Shown: piece after piece, positions 34,873 to 46,099 of the stretch
How the letters are laid out: each line of letters opens with the position of its first letter
How positions within the stretch are numbered: the stretch's first letter is position 1
Origin: Pleurotus ostreatus/Saccharomyces cerevisiae fusant
Taxonomy: Eukaryota; Opisthokonta
Direction: 5' to 3'
DNA: 64,000 bases
Assembly (NCBI GenBank): GCA_024196135.1
Contig: JAMQCK010000019.1
Span: forward strand, 62,001-126,000
Position numbers and translations under genes: made by a program
Notes under the pieces: generated by a model
The model's input: only the letters and a program-made list of their open reading frames with translations
What the model was told of the DNA's origin: nothing
The model's database searches: none

Positions 34873-35143
34873 TCAAGTGATCGCTGACATCACCCACGGG
34901 TAGCTTCAGGAAGCTCTTTAGCTGCTCTTCATCTTGATTAGACGGTCTACTGAATAGTACTGGGCTCGCTCTCTTTCTCAAGCTTGAGGTAAACGCATCC
35001 CACGTCTTTAGCGCACGTCCTATCCTTAGAGCCTGCCCGCAAACCGGAGATGAAGGCAAGGGCACTACTTCCCGATGTCACCAAAAGTAGCATTGACTAT
35101 TGTACATTGTTGCTCATGTTGTAGGGAGTACAAGATATGTTGC

Positions 35144-35716
35144 TCAATTCACCGCAATCTTCTTGGGCGCAGCCTCCGCCGACGTGCGCGGGAACGTCAC
35201 CGTCAGCACGCCGTTCTCCATCGACGCCTTGATCTCGTTCTCCTGCAGGACGCTCGTCAGCTCTGCTCTTCTTGACCCAACCTCGACACCACTCGCTACT
35301 CACCTTCACGCCCGTCGGCAGCTGCAGCGTGCGCGACCACTTCCCGTAGCGGCGCTCGCGCACCGCGTACCCGTTCTCGTTGCGCTCCTCGTCGGCCTTC
35401 GTCTCCGCGCCGACGGTCAGGCGCCCGTTCTGCACCTCGAGCTGGATGTCCTCCTTCTTGACGCCGGGGAACTCGAAGGTTGCGGTCACGATGTTCTTCT
35501 CCGCGTCCTCGTGGAGGTCCATTCTGCGAGGCAGGGTCAGCACAGCGCTCCCAATACGGCGAACGCGAAGGGTGAAAAGACTTACCTGGGCTTGATAGCA
35601 CGGGGCGCATCACCCTCCGCGATGCGACGTTGGGCGTCGCCGCTGGTGCGAGGGTTGAAGACCTCGGTGAGGAGGCGGTCGAGGTCGTAGAAAGGCTCGT
35701 AGTGGAAGACAGACAT
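35144..35716 (-). CDS. Small heat-shock protein Hsp20, copy 2
   Basis: Three exons: 35586-35716, 35304-35523 and 35144-35242; 149 aa. Same exon phases as copy 1 (1763-2339), with identical middle and last exon lengths. MSVFHYEPFYDLDRLL, MDLHEDAEKN, TFEFPGVKKEDIQ and KKIAVN align with copy 1. Differences concentrate in the N-terminal arm (copy 2 has PRTSGDAQ) and near the tail. Upstream it has its own TATA box and perfect heat-shock element, so both copies are expected to respond to heat. Confidence 0.93.
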
Positions 35717-35806
35717 GATGATTCGTGAGTGAGGCGAGTCGTTAAATGCGAGTTGCGATGCGAGTGGTGTGTGTTCTGCTGAAGGACGCTGACCCTCCTC
35801 CCTCGC

Positions 35807-35812
35807 CTTTAT
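35807..35812 (-). promoter_or_regulatory. TATA box of Hsp20 copy 2
   Basis: TATAAA on the reverse strand, about 90 nt upstream of the ATG at 35716. Confidence 0.7.
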
Positions 35813-35833
35813 ACCTTCAGCCAGCGCACCCTC

Positions 35834-35846
35834 TTCTGGAAACTTC
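35834..35846 (-). promoter_or_regulatory. Heat-shock element of Hsp20 copy 2
   Basis: TTC-nn-GAA-nn-TTC, three perfect units just upstream of the TATA box, the same layout as in copy 1. Confidence 0.82.
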
Positions 35847-36198
35847 AGCGTAGCGTCATGGGTCGTGCATGTGAGACATGGAACGTACGTGCTGTTCTGC
35901 AGGATTCAAAGCAAACGTGCTATGGAAAGTGAAGGCAGAGGAATCTTCTGGACATCGGGAATTTCACCCTTTGAAGCGTCCAGGTGTGCCCTCTGTACCT
36001 ACCCATGACCCTCAAAGAGACTTGTCGAAGGACTGCGAAGACAGTGACAGCCCACCTTCGCGGTCAAGAACATGGCGAAGCGCGCCCAGGCTCAAAGACA
36101 ACGCACGCACGATGAGCAGAAGAATAAAGATCGCCACGACCTACATATTACAAGGAAAGGTAGAACAGAGAGGGTACCCCGCGAACCGACCAGAAAGC

Positions 36199-37393
36199 CT
36201 ACGCCTGCTTCGTCGCCGTGATCAGCTTCTTGTTGAGCCGCCGCAAGCTCTCGTTCTGCATATGGCGCCGCTTCATGTCGTCCGCCACGCTCGCCGACGT
36301 CTGCTTCACGGACACAGGCGCCACCGTGTAGTCCCCAAGCTCGCGCTGCGGGATCGTGACCGCATTCTTGCGCGCCCGCGAGCCCTGCTCCTTCGCCGCC
36401 TTCGCCATGATCGTCGGCAGGCGGTCGCCGCGCGGGAGCTCGGCGAGCTGCGCCTGCGGCACCATGCGGTCGCGGTACGACGCGGAGCGCTTCATGATGG
36501 GGCGCGCCCACAGCGTGTACAGCTCGCTCGCGATGCGCTGGATCTCGGGCGTGACGCGCTTGCAGCGGGTGTAGAAGACGACGACCTTGCCGAGGCCGGA
36601 CTCTTTGAGCACGGAGGCGTCGATGAAGTCCATTTTGCGGAGCGTGCTGAAGAGCTCGCGCTGGATGTTGAGCGCGGGGAGGGAGGGGTCGGGGTGGTGC
36701 GGCTCGAGCCATTCGCGGACCTGCTGCAGGAGGTTGTTGTCGACGATGGACTGGGCGAGAGATGCCCTGTTGTATGCTCGTAAGTGAGAGTGCCCATGAA
36801 ATTGGCACGACAACGTACTTGCGCAGCGTCAGCATCACCGTGGGCAGGAGGCGCAGTTTGGACACAGCGGGGAGACCTTGGCTGCTAGACTTCTTGTCCT
36901 CTTCAACCGCTTCCCGCATCTGCTCACGCAGACGAGCCACTTCATCATCGGCATAGCTGTCGAGAACTTCCTCATTGCCCCTCCGCTTGCGCGGCCTATT
37001 CGACTTTTTCGGCTTGATGACCTCGTCGATGCGTTGGTTCAGCTCACGCCGGCGGGCTGATGTCAGGTCAATATACCACTCATAAGTAGGACAAGATCAC
37101 GCACCTTGCTCAGGTGTCTCGTCTTCGGGGATTACAGGCGGCGGAGGCTCCCTCCGCTTGCGCTTGCGCAAAGGCCGCTCTTCGTCATCCCGACGCCTGA
37201 CTTTCTTCTTCGCCTTGGTCTTTTGTGTGCCACCAACTGAGCCGTCAGACACTCCACCGGTATCCTTATTGTGGTCGTACTCTGTATGGGCTCAACAAGC
37301 ATCTCTAGAGCAGGCGGCGGGTCACTTACCCTCCTCTTCTGAAAGCTCGGAATCTGAACCGAAGATATCGCGCTCGGTGATCTCCTCTGCCAT
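36199..37393 (-). CDS. IWS1: Transcription elongation factor Iws1/Spn1
   Basis: Four exons: 37330-37393, 37105-37281, 36819-37056 and 36199-36766; 348 aa. The N-terminus is acidic (MAEEITERDIFGSDSELSE) and then strongly basic (RKRKRREPPPP, KKSNRPRKRRG). The C-terminal half is the TFIIS N-terminal (LW) domain: ASLAQSIVDNNLLQQVREWL, LVKES-type GLGKVVVFYTRCKRV, and ARPIMKRSASYRDR. Iws1 binds Spt6 and RNA polymerase II and supports elongation, mRNA processing and export. Length is close to yeast Spn1. The gene is head-to-head with the paladin-like gene. Confidence 0.93.
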
Positions 37394-38043
37394 GCTAGCC
37401 AGCAAATCGTGTTGCCACTTAGTATATAGACGCAATGCAAGCTGTGCGATGAGGGACCACAGCCAGGTGGGTGAAGAGTGGAAGACAAGAGCAGCCGCGA
37501 GCCTGGGAACCTTGGAAAGCATTGCTTTCTTTCCGGGGTTACTGTCGGCGTTCGGACCGAGTCACAGGCCATGTTCAACTGCTCAATCGGCGGTTGCTTT
37601 CAACCTTTATTAGTACTCGTTTACCGCTCACATACAACGCTCCGGAAATGTATTTCTGTGAGGCTACCTTACGGTGAGGGTGACATGGGCGCCGGCGAGC
37701 TCGTAGCCGCGGGTTCGTAAGATTGCAGCGGTACCCTATGGTTGGCGATAAGAACCCGGTTATTCGAGACGGAGAAGTACAGCAGCTCTCGATGTTTCTT
37801 CGCTATTGTTACTCCCTCCATTCTGACTGTGCCAGCTCAGGATCAGCGAAAAAGCAATTGAACAGTAGACGCGACCGACGCTTGAGCAACGGAGACAAGC
37901 CTCCGCCCGATCCAATTTGATATGACGGTTTTAGCGCCGGCGTCTCGATGACATCCGAACACGCGCACCGAGGCGAGGCGCGCGTGAGGCAGCATGTCCG
38001 ATATTCGTAGCCTTGTCGCTTCTTGGACTTGTACTTTTCAGCG
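37394..38043. promoter_or_regulatory. Bidirectional promoter region
   Basis: 650 bp between the divergent Iws1 and paladin-like genes. An upstream ATG at 37994 opens a different frame that overlaps the paladin-like start, a possible uORF; no other element is clear. Confidence 0.45.
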
Positions 38044-41000
38044 ATGTCGACGCCCCCTCCAGTGGGGAATCTCTCCCCCTCATCTCCCCCCGTGTCTACC
38101 ATCCCGATCCATGGCAGTCCTCTCGGGCGCCCCGCGCTGTCCTCCCCTGACCTCTCGCGCCTGGGCAACGGCTCGTCTGCCCCATCGCTTGACTCGATGG
38201 CGCTTCTCCAGCGGGCTGTAGCATCTACCGTGAAGACGAGATCGGGAAGTGTACTCAGCAGGGGATTCATCCTCAAGACGGACTACTATCCCTCAGGTGC
38301 GTATTGACCCCTCTTGATCGCGAGTCACTTCTCATCCTATCCAGGGAGAGCTCTTGACCTCGACATCAATGTGCACGGCGCCCCCAACTTTCGCGCGCCA
38401 CGTCAGGGCGACCTGAATGTGTTTGGCACAGCCCAGCCGCGCACACAAGGTCTCCGAGCTATCCTCTCCGTTCTCGGATGCCGCCCGAACAACCCAAACC
38501 CCAACCACGTCGTGTGGTTCTCCACTCGCGAGGAGCCACTGGGTGCGTAACTCCGCTAGCCTGACATATAGACCCATGCTGACGCACTGCTAGTGTACAT
38601 TTCTGGGCGGCCCTTCGTTCTGCGCGATGCGTCTGAACCTCGGCGACTGCTCTCGCTATCAGATCGCGCTGAGAACCTCGAAGCCATCGAGCTTCGCCTC
38701 AAGAATGATATCTTGCAGGAAGCAACCAGGTGTGTCACGGCACGACGCGGTCACACGTTCGCTTCTTAGGCATTTCGTAGATACGGTGGCCTCGTGCTTA
38801 CCCACAATGAAATGGGTGAGCTCTTGGATTTCTTGCGCATGCGTTCGCGGAAGCTGAATGTGCTACAGCATCAGACAGTGGCGAAGGGGCGATTCTACCA
38901 ACGTGGACAGCCGTAGACGTCAACAACGTGCGCACGTCCCGCGAGCTGTGGACACAGATGAAGAACCAGGGATGGAATGTCGATGTGAGTTACAGCCTTC
39001 TTTTGCCACATAATATACTCACGCAACTTTCTCAGTATCATCGGTACGTTCCACACGGCTCGGGTGTATTTCAGTTCGATTGACAGACCTCTCCAGCATA
39101 CCCATTTCTCCTGACCGGCCCATCGAAGTCAGTAAATTCTTCTGACGAGAAATTGTATTGGTATCTGACGCTTACTTCAGGACAACTACCTCGACGCGTA
39201 CCTACGCGTCATCACGCAGACCGATCCCACGAAGACCTCCCTAGTGTTCTCCTGCGGCATGGGTGCCGTCCGCACGACATTCGCGATGGTTGCCGCATGC
39301 CTCGTCCGCCGTAAGCAAGTCATGGAGAAGGGCTTCGACGACCCCTTCGGGATTAAGCCACCCGCGGGGCGCCCGGCGTCTAGCACGCCTTTGGGCGCAG
39401 GGATCGCGCGCTCGAGTACGCCCATACAACCGACTGCGATGTCTCGAGGCGGTGCGACTCCGGATGGGCGGAGCACGCCTGTTGGGAGTCAAGTAAGAGT
39501 AATTCTCGAAGTGCTTCAACTTGTGCTAACCGCCCATGTAGACCACCGAATCTCGTATCCTTGCGGCGCTGGAACGCGCAAGCGCCCAGCAGGACACAAA
39601 TCGCGCGATCCTGCGATTGACCTACTTGCTCCAAAACTGTGAGTCGAGGCCCCAGTTTGACTCTCGGCATCCACTCACGAAGCATAAATTCAGGCCTCCC
39701 CAACCAAAACTCGCAGTCCGCCATTGAACTACTCATGACGCAGCCGACGCTGCTCGAGGACCTGCGCCGCGCGCACATGGGCAACTACGGTGTCATCCTT
39801 AGCTTGCTTGGCTGCCTCGACTTCGGTCTGCAGGCGAAGAAGTTGGTGGACAGGGTGATTGACGCGAGTAAGTTTTTCGAGCCGTTTGGATTCTTCAGGG
39901 GTTCACAATTCTGCTATCCAGCCGACCACGTCACGAACCTGCGCGAAGACATCCTGATCCATCGCCTGCGGTACTCTATGACGTCCATGGACGAGGCGAA
40001 GGGCGAGATCTACCTCAGCAAGGCGCGTAGGGCGCTGGAGAAGTAGTAAGCATCAAGGCTTTCGTGAGAGGAAGAGATGGACCCTGACATACGCTGCATA
40101 GCTTCTTCTTGGTCGCGTACGCGAGCTTCGTCGAGGAATCTCCTGTGGACTTTGGGCAGTCCTTTGGCGATTGGCTTATGGTAAGCCAGGTTTTGCATCG
40201 CTTTGTACTTTTGCTGACTCACGTGCCAGGCGCGGACAGAGATCTGGAAGTTAGTACACCGTCGTTTTGCAAGCCTGCCAGAGGTACTTACTGCTCAATC
40301 TTTAGCCAAGTCAAGTTCCTGCGCAAGTCGTCGGGCTCGCGCTTAAACATCTTCGCGCCAATCAGCGATCTGTCGTCGCTCTCGAAGACGCACTCGGAGA
40401 ACCGTGCGCTGGTACCGGGACGGAAGAACGATGTTGCAATCACAGGCGGGCAGATCTTGGGCGACGAGTACTCGAACCATGTTGTGAAGAACCGAAGCGG
40501 TATCATCCTGCGCGAGAGGTACGTTATACGTGCGACCAGCACCACTCATTCGCTAACAATGCTCTCAGCACTTTGCTCAAGTCAGACCAATGGCTCAGCG
40601 AAGGCGCCGCCGTCGAGCACGGTGTTCGTGGTGCGATCAACTTCCGCCAAGTACCGGGGACGAACATCTATGCGCTCGGACAGCCCACCGTTGCGGCCAT
40701 CGACGAAGTCGTGCAGCGCGTTCGCTCAGCCCATCCACACACAGACCGCATCGTGTGGATTACGCTGCGCGAAGAGCCAATTGTCTACATCAATGGCATG
40801 CCGTACTGCTTGCGCCGCGAAGGCTTCTCGCTGCGTAACATGAAGGGTGATACTTCTCTTCTATCGTGTGTGATAGTCTACTCACGGCTTTACACAGACT
40901 ACGGCGGCATATCCGCTTCTCGTCTTGAGGTCCTCGAGGAACGCCTACGCGACGATGTCATCGCCGAGCTTCAGGCCTTCGGCGGCCAGCTCCTCCTGCA

Positions 41001-43618
41001 CACCGAGACGCCCGACGGCACTGTCGTCCCCGTCTGGGAGGACGTGCGCGAGGAGGATGTGATGGTCCTCAAGGACATTATGGCCTCGCGCCCGGAGGTG
41101 CACTACGCGCGCGTGCCAATCACTGCCGAACGCTCGCCCGACTTCTCCGACCTGTCGCAGCTTATCGACATCGTTCTGCGCTGCTCGAGGGATACGCCGC
41201 TGGTGGTGAATTGCCAGCTCGGGCGAGGAAGGAGCACGCTGGCGTCGATTATCCTGTTGCTCATCAGGCAGTGGCTGGATGCGCACCGGCAGCCTACGAC
41301 ACCGCACAAGCCGCGTCGGCAGATCTCGATGATGTCGATGTCGGCAGAGGAGGCGCCGCATGAAGCCACGAAGAACAGACATTCGTACCAGGTTATCAAC
41401 AGTGGGCAACTTTGCGTCCTCATGTGCTATCTATGCTGAAGTCATGGCAGATCTGCTGCGCGTCGTTAGAAGAGGCCCGACTGTCAAAAACATCGTCGAC
41501 GATGCAATCGACCAATGTGCCGTCATCTACAACGTGCGCGACTCCATTGAGGAGTCGCGATCCCTCGCAGAGCAAGCATCGGACGAGCGACAGAAGCGCT
41601 TACTGGCGCAGAGGGGTGAGGATGATCAGTATTGAGGGATATATCCTCATTGACGCGGCGTTCCCTATTACAGGCGTGCATAACTTGCGCAGGTACTTTG
41701 AGCTTATCGTCTTCCAATCCTACCTGCAGTCCATCGAGCCCGACACGATGCAAGACTTCGAGAGCATCGAGACGTTCGTCAAGAGCCGCCCAGGTATGTT
41801 ACGTTGTTTCCATCCTCTACTCGTAGCTGTACTGACTCCTCCGTTTCAAAGTGATCAAAACCTTCGAACGAGAATTGCTTGAGGAAGGTGCTAACGCGCT
41901 CAAGCCTCTCGAGCGTTCCGACGTCACCGAAGACGTTGCGCACCCCGACGAAGTCCGCCAGGTCGTGCTCAACCGCTCGGGCAGTATCCTGTCGGCGTCG
42001 ACAATCCTGAAGAGCGACTTCTTCTCGAACCTGCAGAAGATGACTTTGCCCGAGTAAGCTTGACGCTGGCCTTCCAATGATGACGCGCTTACGAGAATGC
42101 AGGCGCATCGACGGCGCACCGAACTTCCGTCGCGTACCGTTGACATTGAAGTTGATAACCTCCGGACAAAATTCTCCGACGGAGGGCGCTGGGTTCGTCA
42201 CTGGCGTTCTTGAGGACGGCAAGATGGTTTGTGGGAGGTACGTGCAGAACAGATGATTCTGAGGCATGTGCTCAACTAAAATATCTGATAGCGGGATGCC
42301 AACAGTCCAAGGGTAAGCGCGGGCATCTGTCGGCTAGTTCCTGCATCATCAATCATTCCTGCCACAGGTTACGACGAGCCCTGCATAGGATAGAGGCCGG
42401 ACCGGAAGGTTCGAATATGGTCTACTGGACCTCATTGCGGGAGGTTAGATAGTACGCGAAATTCGTTGATCAGGTGCTCACCTGCATCTAGGAGCCTGTG
42501 ATCTACGTCGCGGGCAGACCGCACGTCTTGCGCCTAGTCGACCGACCCTTGGAAAATGTCGAGTACGTGGAACACTCGCCCAACCTTTCGTCGCCCCTCT
42601 GACGGCTTGCGTAGGGCCACAGGAGTATCCACGGCCGTCGTCGAGGACATGGAGAACAAGTTCAAGCAGGACATCCTTACCGAAGTACGCCTCGGCAACG
42701 GTCGCGTTCTCCTCCACGACGAGGTCGAGGAGAGACCGGGCGTTTTCTCCATCATCCCCATCTGGGAGTCCGTCACAGAGGACGACATCATGACGCCTAG
42801 GGACGTGTTCGACCTAATGGTCAAGGAGGGCTACAAGGTAGGCCCTTCGCCCTCCTCAACTACGCTCGCGTCTGATCAAAGACCCATAGATCAACTACGG
42901 CCGCGTAGCGATTACTGACGAGCAGGCCCCGCTGCCACAGGCGCTCTTCGAGCTCCTCGAGCGCGTCCGCTCAGGCTACTCCGCGGCCGGTGACTTCGTC
43001 TTCAACTGCCAGATGGGCCGCGGGCGCACGACCTCCGGCATGGTCACCGCCTGCCTCATCTCGACGATACGCCACTGGGAGCCGGGCGCGGAGGACGCGC
43101 TGATGAAGGAGGAGTTGGAGGCGCCAGTGTACGACTCGATGGACGGCCCGTCGGAGGAGGAGGCGTATCTGCAGGGAGAGTACAAGACGATTCTGCAGCT
43201 CGTCGGCGTGCTGTCGCATGGGAAGGCAGCGAAGCGCCTGACGGACAGGGCGATTGACTTGATGCAGGACGTTCAGAATCTGAGGAAGGCGATTTATGAG
43301 TGAGTGGGCAGTGTCATCGAATGTACCAGTACTGACGCTGCTGTCAGCTACAAGCTGAAGACGGAGGCATGTGAGAAGGGCAGCGGGAAGGAGCGCAAGT
43401 TGCGCGACGTGACGATTAACTACTTGTGCGTATGCATCACCAGAGAACGAGGACCTGGTTAGCTGATTGACCCCTGTAGGTATCGCTACGGGACACTCAT
43501 CGTCTTCGCGAACTACCTCATCGAGATGAAGGAGACGAGTGCCGGGGTGACCTTCCCCGTATGGTTGGCTGAACATCGGGAAATCACGAAGCTGCTGGGA
43601 CGCCGCTCGCTGGATTGA
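38044..43618 (+). CDS. Paladin-like protein with three tandem tyrosine-phosphatase-type units
   Basis: 27 exons: 38044-38296, 38345-38542, 38594-38729, 38781-38815, 38869-38984, 39036-39043, 39097-39127, 39181-39492, 39542-39638, 39694-39867, 39922-40045, 40102-40180, 40230-40249, 40306-40518, 40569-40846, 40898-41401, 41451-41615, 41674-41793, 41852-42053, 42103-42237, 42292-42312, 42368-42443, 42492-42562, 42615-42837, 42890-43299, 43348-43425, 43480-43618; 1405 aa. Each unit starts GAPNFR/GAINFR with a WISLREEP-like strand and ends in a Cys-x5-Arg loop: CGMGAVR (284-290), CQLGRGR (797-803), CQMGRGR (1237-1243). This is the plan of vertebrate paladin and related fungal putative inositol-polyphosphate phosphatases. 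Activity is inferred. The sixth exon is 8 nt. Confidence 0.88.
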
Positions 43619-43739
43619 GTGGTCATTGTGTATCATACAACGTCTCCTGCTGGAATGTAGCGTACACGACACATAATTCTATCTGCTTTTTTGACCTCGA
43701 CCGTTGTGGTCCAAGCAGACAGCCAGTTCGAAAGTCGGG

Positions 43740-44110
43740 GTTATCGGTCGCTTCCGACTTCCCCATATAGTAACATTGCGATTTTCTCACGGTTCAACTT
43801 TGGCAGTCTTTTTGGGATGGAGGATATGCTGCATATCGCGCGTCGTGGACAGCGTCAAGCTTTCACAGAGCAAGGTATTGATGACACTGCCTTACCTAGC
43901 TGGCTATTTTCGACTACTCTATATGGTATAATTGATGTTTATGGGCCTGAGCCCATGTACCGAGGACCGAGGTCACTATACCTTCACCCGTTGCTAAGGT
44001 CAATTCGGTTCTCTGTCCAAGATCGAGCGCCTGCACTGGTATGCGAGTCCTAAGCGGCGTCTCTACCGCGCTACCGATGAGAACACAGTGGATGTGCTTG
44101 CTCTGCTGTT
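43740..44110 (+). pseudogene. Decayed ORF, copy 2 (block A)
   Basis: Matches the reverse strand of 7630-8000. In the shared frame this copy reads TEDRGHYTF, then meets a TAA (43993-43995), and resumes with LSKIERLHWYASPKRRLYRATDENTVDVLALLF without further breaks to about 44110. Copy 1 is interrupted at a different place, so both decayed separately. It lies immediately upstream of the AKR copy 2 promoter. Confidence 0.5.
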
Positions 44111-44457
44111 CCCGGCGCGACGCGTCACCCTCGGCTTCCTCTGAATGCCTGAACCGCATATCCGGCCCTCTGGCTGCCAGATTTTGCCCCCCAAGTCCGA
44201 ATCGGAATCTCGTCCTCCAATCGTCTTCCTCCGCCTCACATGCGACGGTCATACCTCTGAGGCTTCGAGTGCGAACGTAGAATTGAGCCGACGCGACGCT
44301 GCGGCAGCTGACTGAGAACATGTGGGTGAGCTTTTCCGTGAATAGGGCTGGATAAGGAGTACGCCGAATATGCGTAGACTCTAAAAGGGACGCAGGTTGG
44401 CGGTGGGACTACAAGGGATTTTCTCCCTCTGACCCAGACTAGCTCTGCCATATCGTC

Positions 44458-45824
44458 ATGTCTGCTGCCGTGCAGTATGTTCAGCTCGGAAAGAGCGGTC
44501 TGCGTGTCTCCGTGCCCATTGTGCGTTCTCAGTTTGTTCATGGTTGAGAACGAAGCACTTACTGTCTTCTTCCAGGTTGGCGCCATGAGCTACGGCAACC
44601 CCAAGTGGGCGGTCAGTAGGATACTCACCGCGTCTTATGCGAAAACTGACGAGTTTCGCACTTGACAGGCTACTGACGAGTCTACACAATGGGTCAAGGG
44701 CGAGGAAGAGGCACTCCCCATCTTGAAGGCTGCTTGGGATCGCGGTATCAAGTGAGAAATTGAGATTTCCAGACGAGTAGCTGGGCTCTGACGCGCTTTT
44801 CAGCACCATCGACACCAGCAACAACTACTCCAACGGCGACTCCGAGCGCGTCGTCGCTAAGTTCATTGAGAAGGTAAAATGTATCCCGTGCATACTCATT
44901 CTCTTCCGCCGACCTTTCCTTAGTATCAAATCCCGCGCGAGGAAATCGTCATCGCCACCAAGTGCTGGGGCCTCGTCGGCAAGGGTGCCGACCACGACGT
45001 CCTCACGTCCCTTCAGTTTCCCGAGATTAAGGACCGCAAGCAGTACATCAACCAGTCCGGCCTCTCGCGCGCGGCGATCTTCTACGCCGTCGAGGAGTCC
45101 CTGAAGCGCCTGAACACGTCGTACATTGACCTCTACCAGATCCACCGCTTCGACTTCAGCACGCCGCCGGAGGAGACGATGAAGGCTCTCCATGACCTCG
45201 TCGAAGCGGGCAAGGTGCGCTACATTGGCGCGAGCTCGATGCGGTGCTGGCAGTTTGCGCTCTTGAACGAGGTCGCGGAGAAGAATGGGTGGACGAAGTT
45301 TGTGAGCATGCAGGACGAGTACTCGTTGCTTTATCGCGAAGAGGTGAAAAGTCGATCTGGCGCTTGCGAAGTCCCCTTATTGACTTGGCTCCAGGAGCGC
45401 GAGATGCTGGCATACTGCAAGCACCACGGCATCGGCGTCATCCCCTGGTCTCCCCTCGCGGGCGGCAAGCTCGCACGCCCGGTGGCCGCATCCGAGACCG
45501 CGCGCAGCAAGCTCTTCAACTCCATCCGCCCACAAGGTGAAGACCCCATCGAGACCGAGATCGTCAAGCGCGTCGAGGAGATTGCGAAGAAGCGCGGGTG
45601 GACGATGTCGCAGGTATCCCTGGCGTGGGTGAAGCGTTCGGTGTCCAGCCCCATCGTCGGCATGAACGCGATCAAGCGCGTCGAGGAGAGCATCGTGGGC
45701 GGCGAGCTGACTGATGAAGAGGCCAAGTACCTCGAGGAGCCGTGAGTTATGATAATCTCTTTCTTGAGCTTTGTTTAACACGCATTCCAGGTACCAACCC
45801 AAGCCCGTCCGCGGACATGCTTGA
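44458..45824 (+). CDS. Aldo-keto reductase, copy 2
   Basis: Seven exons: 44458-44520, 44576-44611, 44669-44751, 44804-44873, 44924-45343, 45395-45741, 45791-45824; 350 aa, the same length as copy 1 and nearly the same sequence (MSAAVQYVQLGKSGLR against MSAPVQYVQLGKSGLR). All catalytic residues are kept. The intron that interrupts copy 1 between TMSQ and VALAWVKRS is absent; exons 6 and 7 are fused exactly (219+128=347 nt). The promoter aligns with that of copy 1, but the TATA box reads TCTAAAA and the upstream palindrome is degraded, so expression may differ. Confidence 0.93.
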
Positions 45825-46099
45825 AGTTGTGGACGAGGACTATAGTAGTAGTACGCATCGCATGCTTTCCTCAATGTAGTGTTTTGCATCAGAAAATGTA
45901 ACTCTTGGACTCGCCGCTGGCAGCAGAATACCTGGTTGTGTGCTGCTGTGAGACTCCCCTCGTCTCGTTGCACATGATAGAAAACATGGAGACTGACCGA
46001 AAGTCGGTCAAGTTGAACTTTGCCCGCGATCACGTCCGTGATCCGGCGACGGAGGGACGACGGATCAGGGTGCTGGAAATTCCATTGTTCCCTTCCTCC

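Larger units (their letters stand above)
35717..36198. other. Intergenic: Hsp20 promoter and 3' end of the Iws1-like gene
   Basis: Contains the TATA box and heat-shock element listed separately. No gene seen in the remainder. Confidence 0.6.
43740..45824 (+). repeat. Segmental duplicate unit 2 (decayed ORF + promoter + AKR)
   Basis: Counterpart of 7630-9905 in inverted orientation. Here the decayed ORF is upstream of the AKR; in unit 1 it is downstream. Confidence 0.7.
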
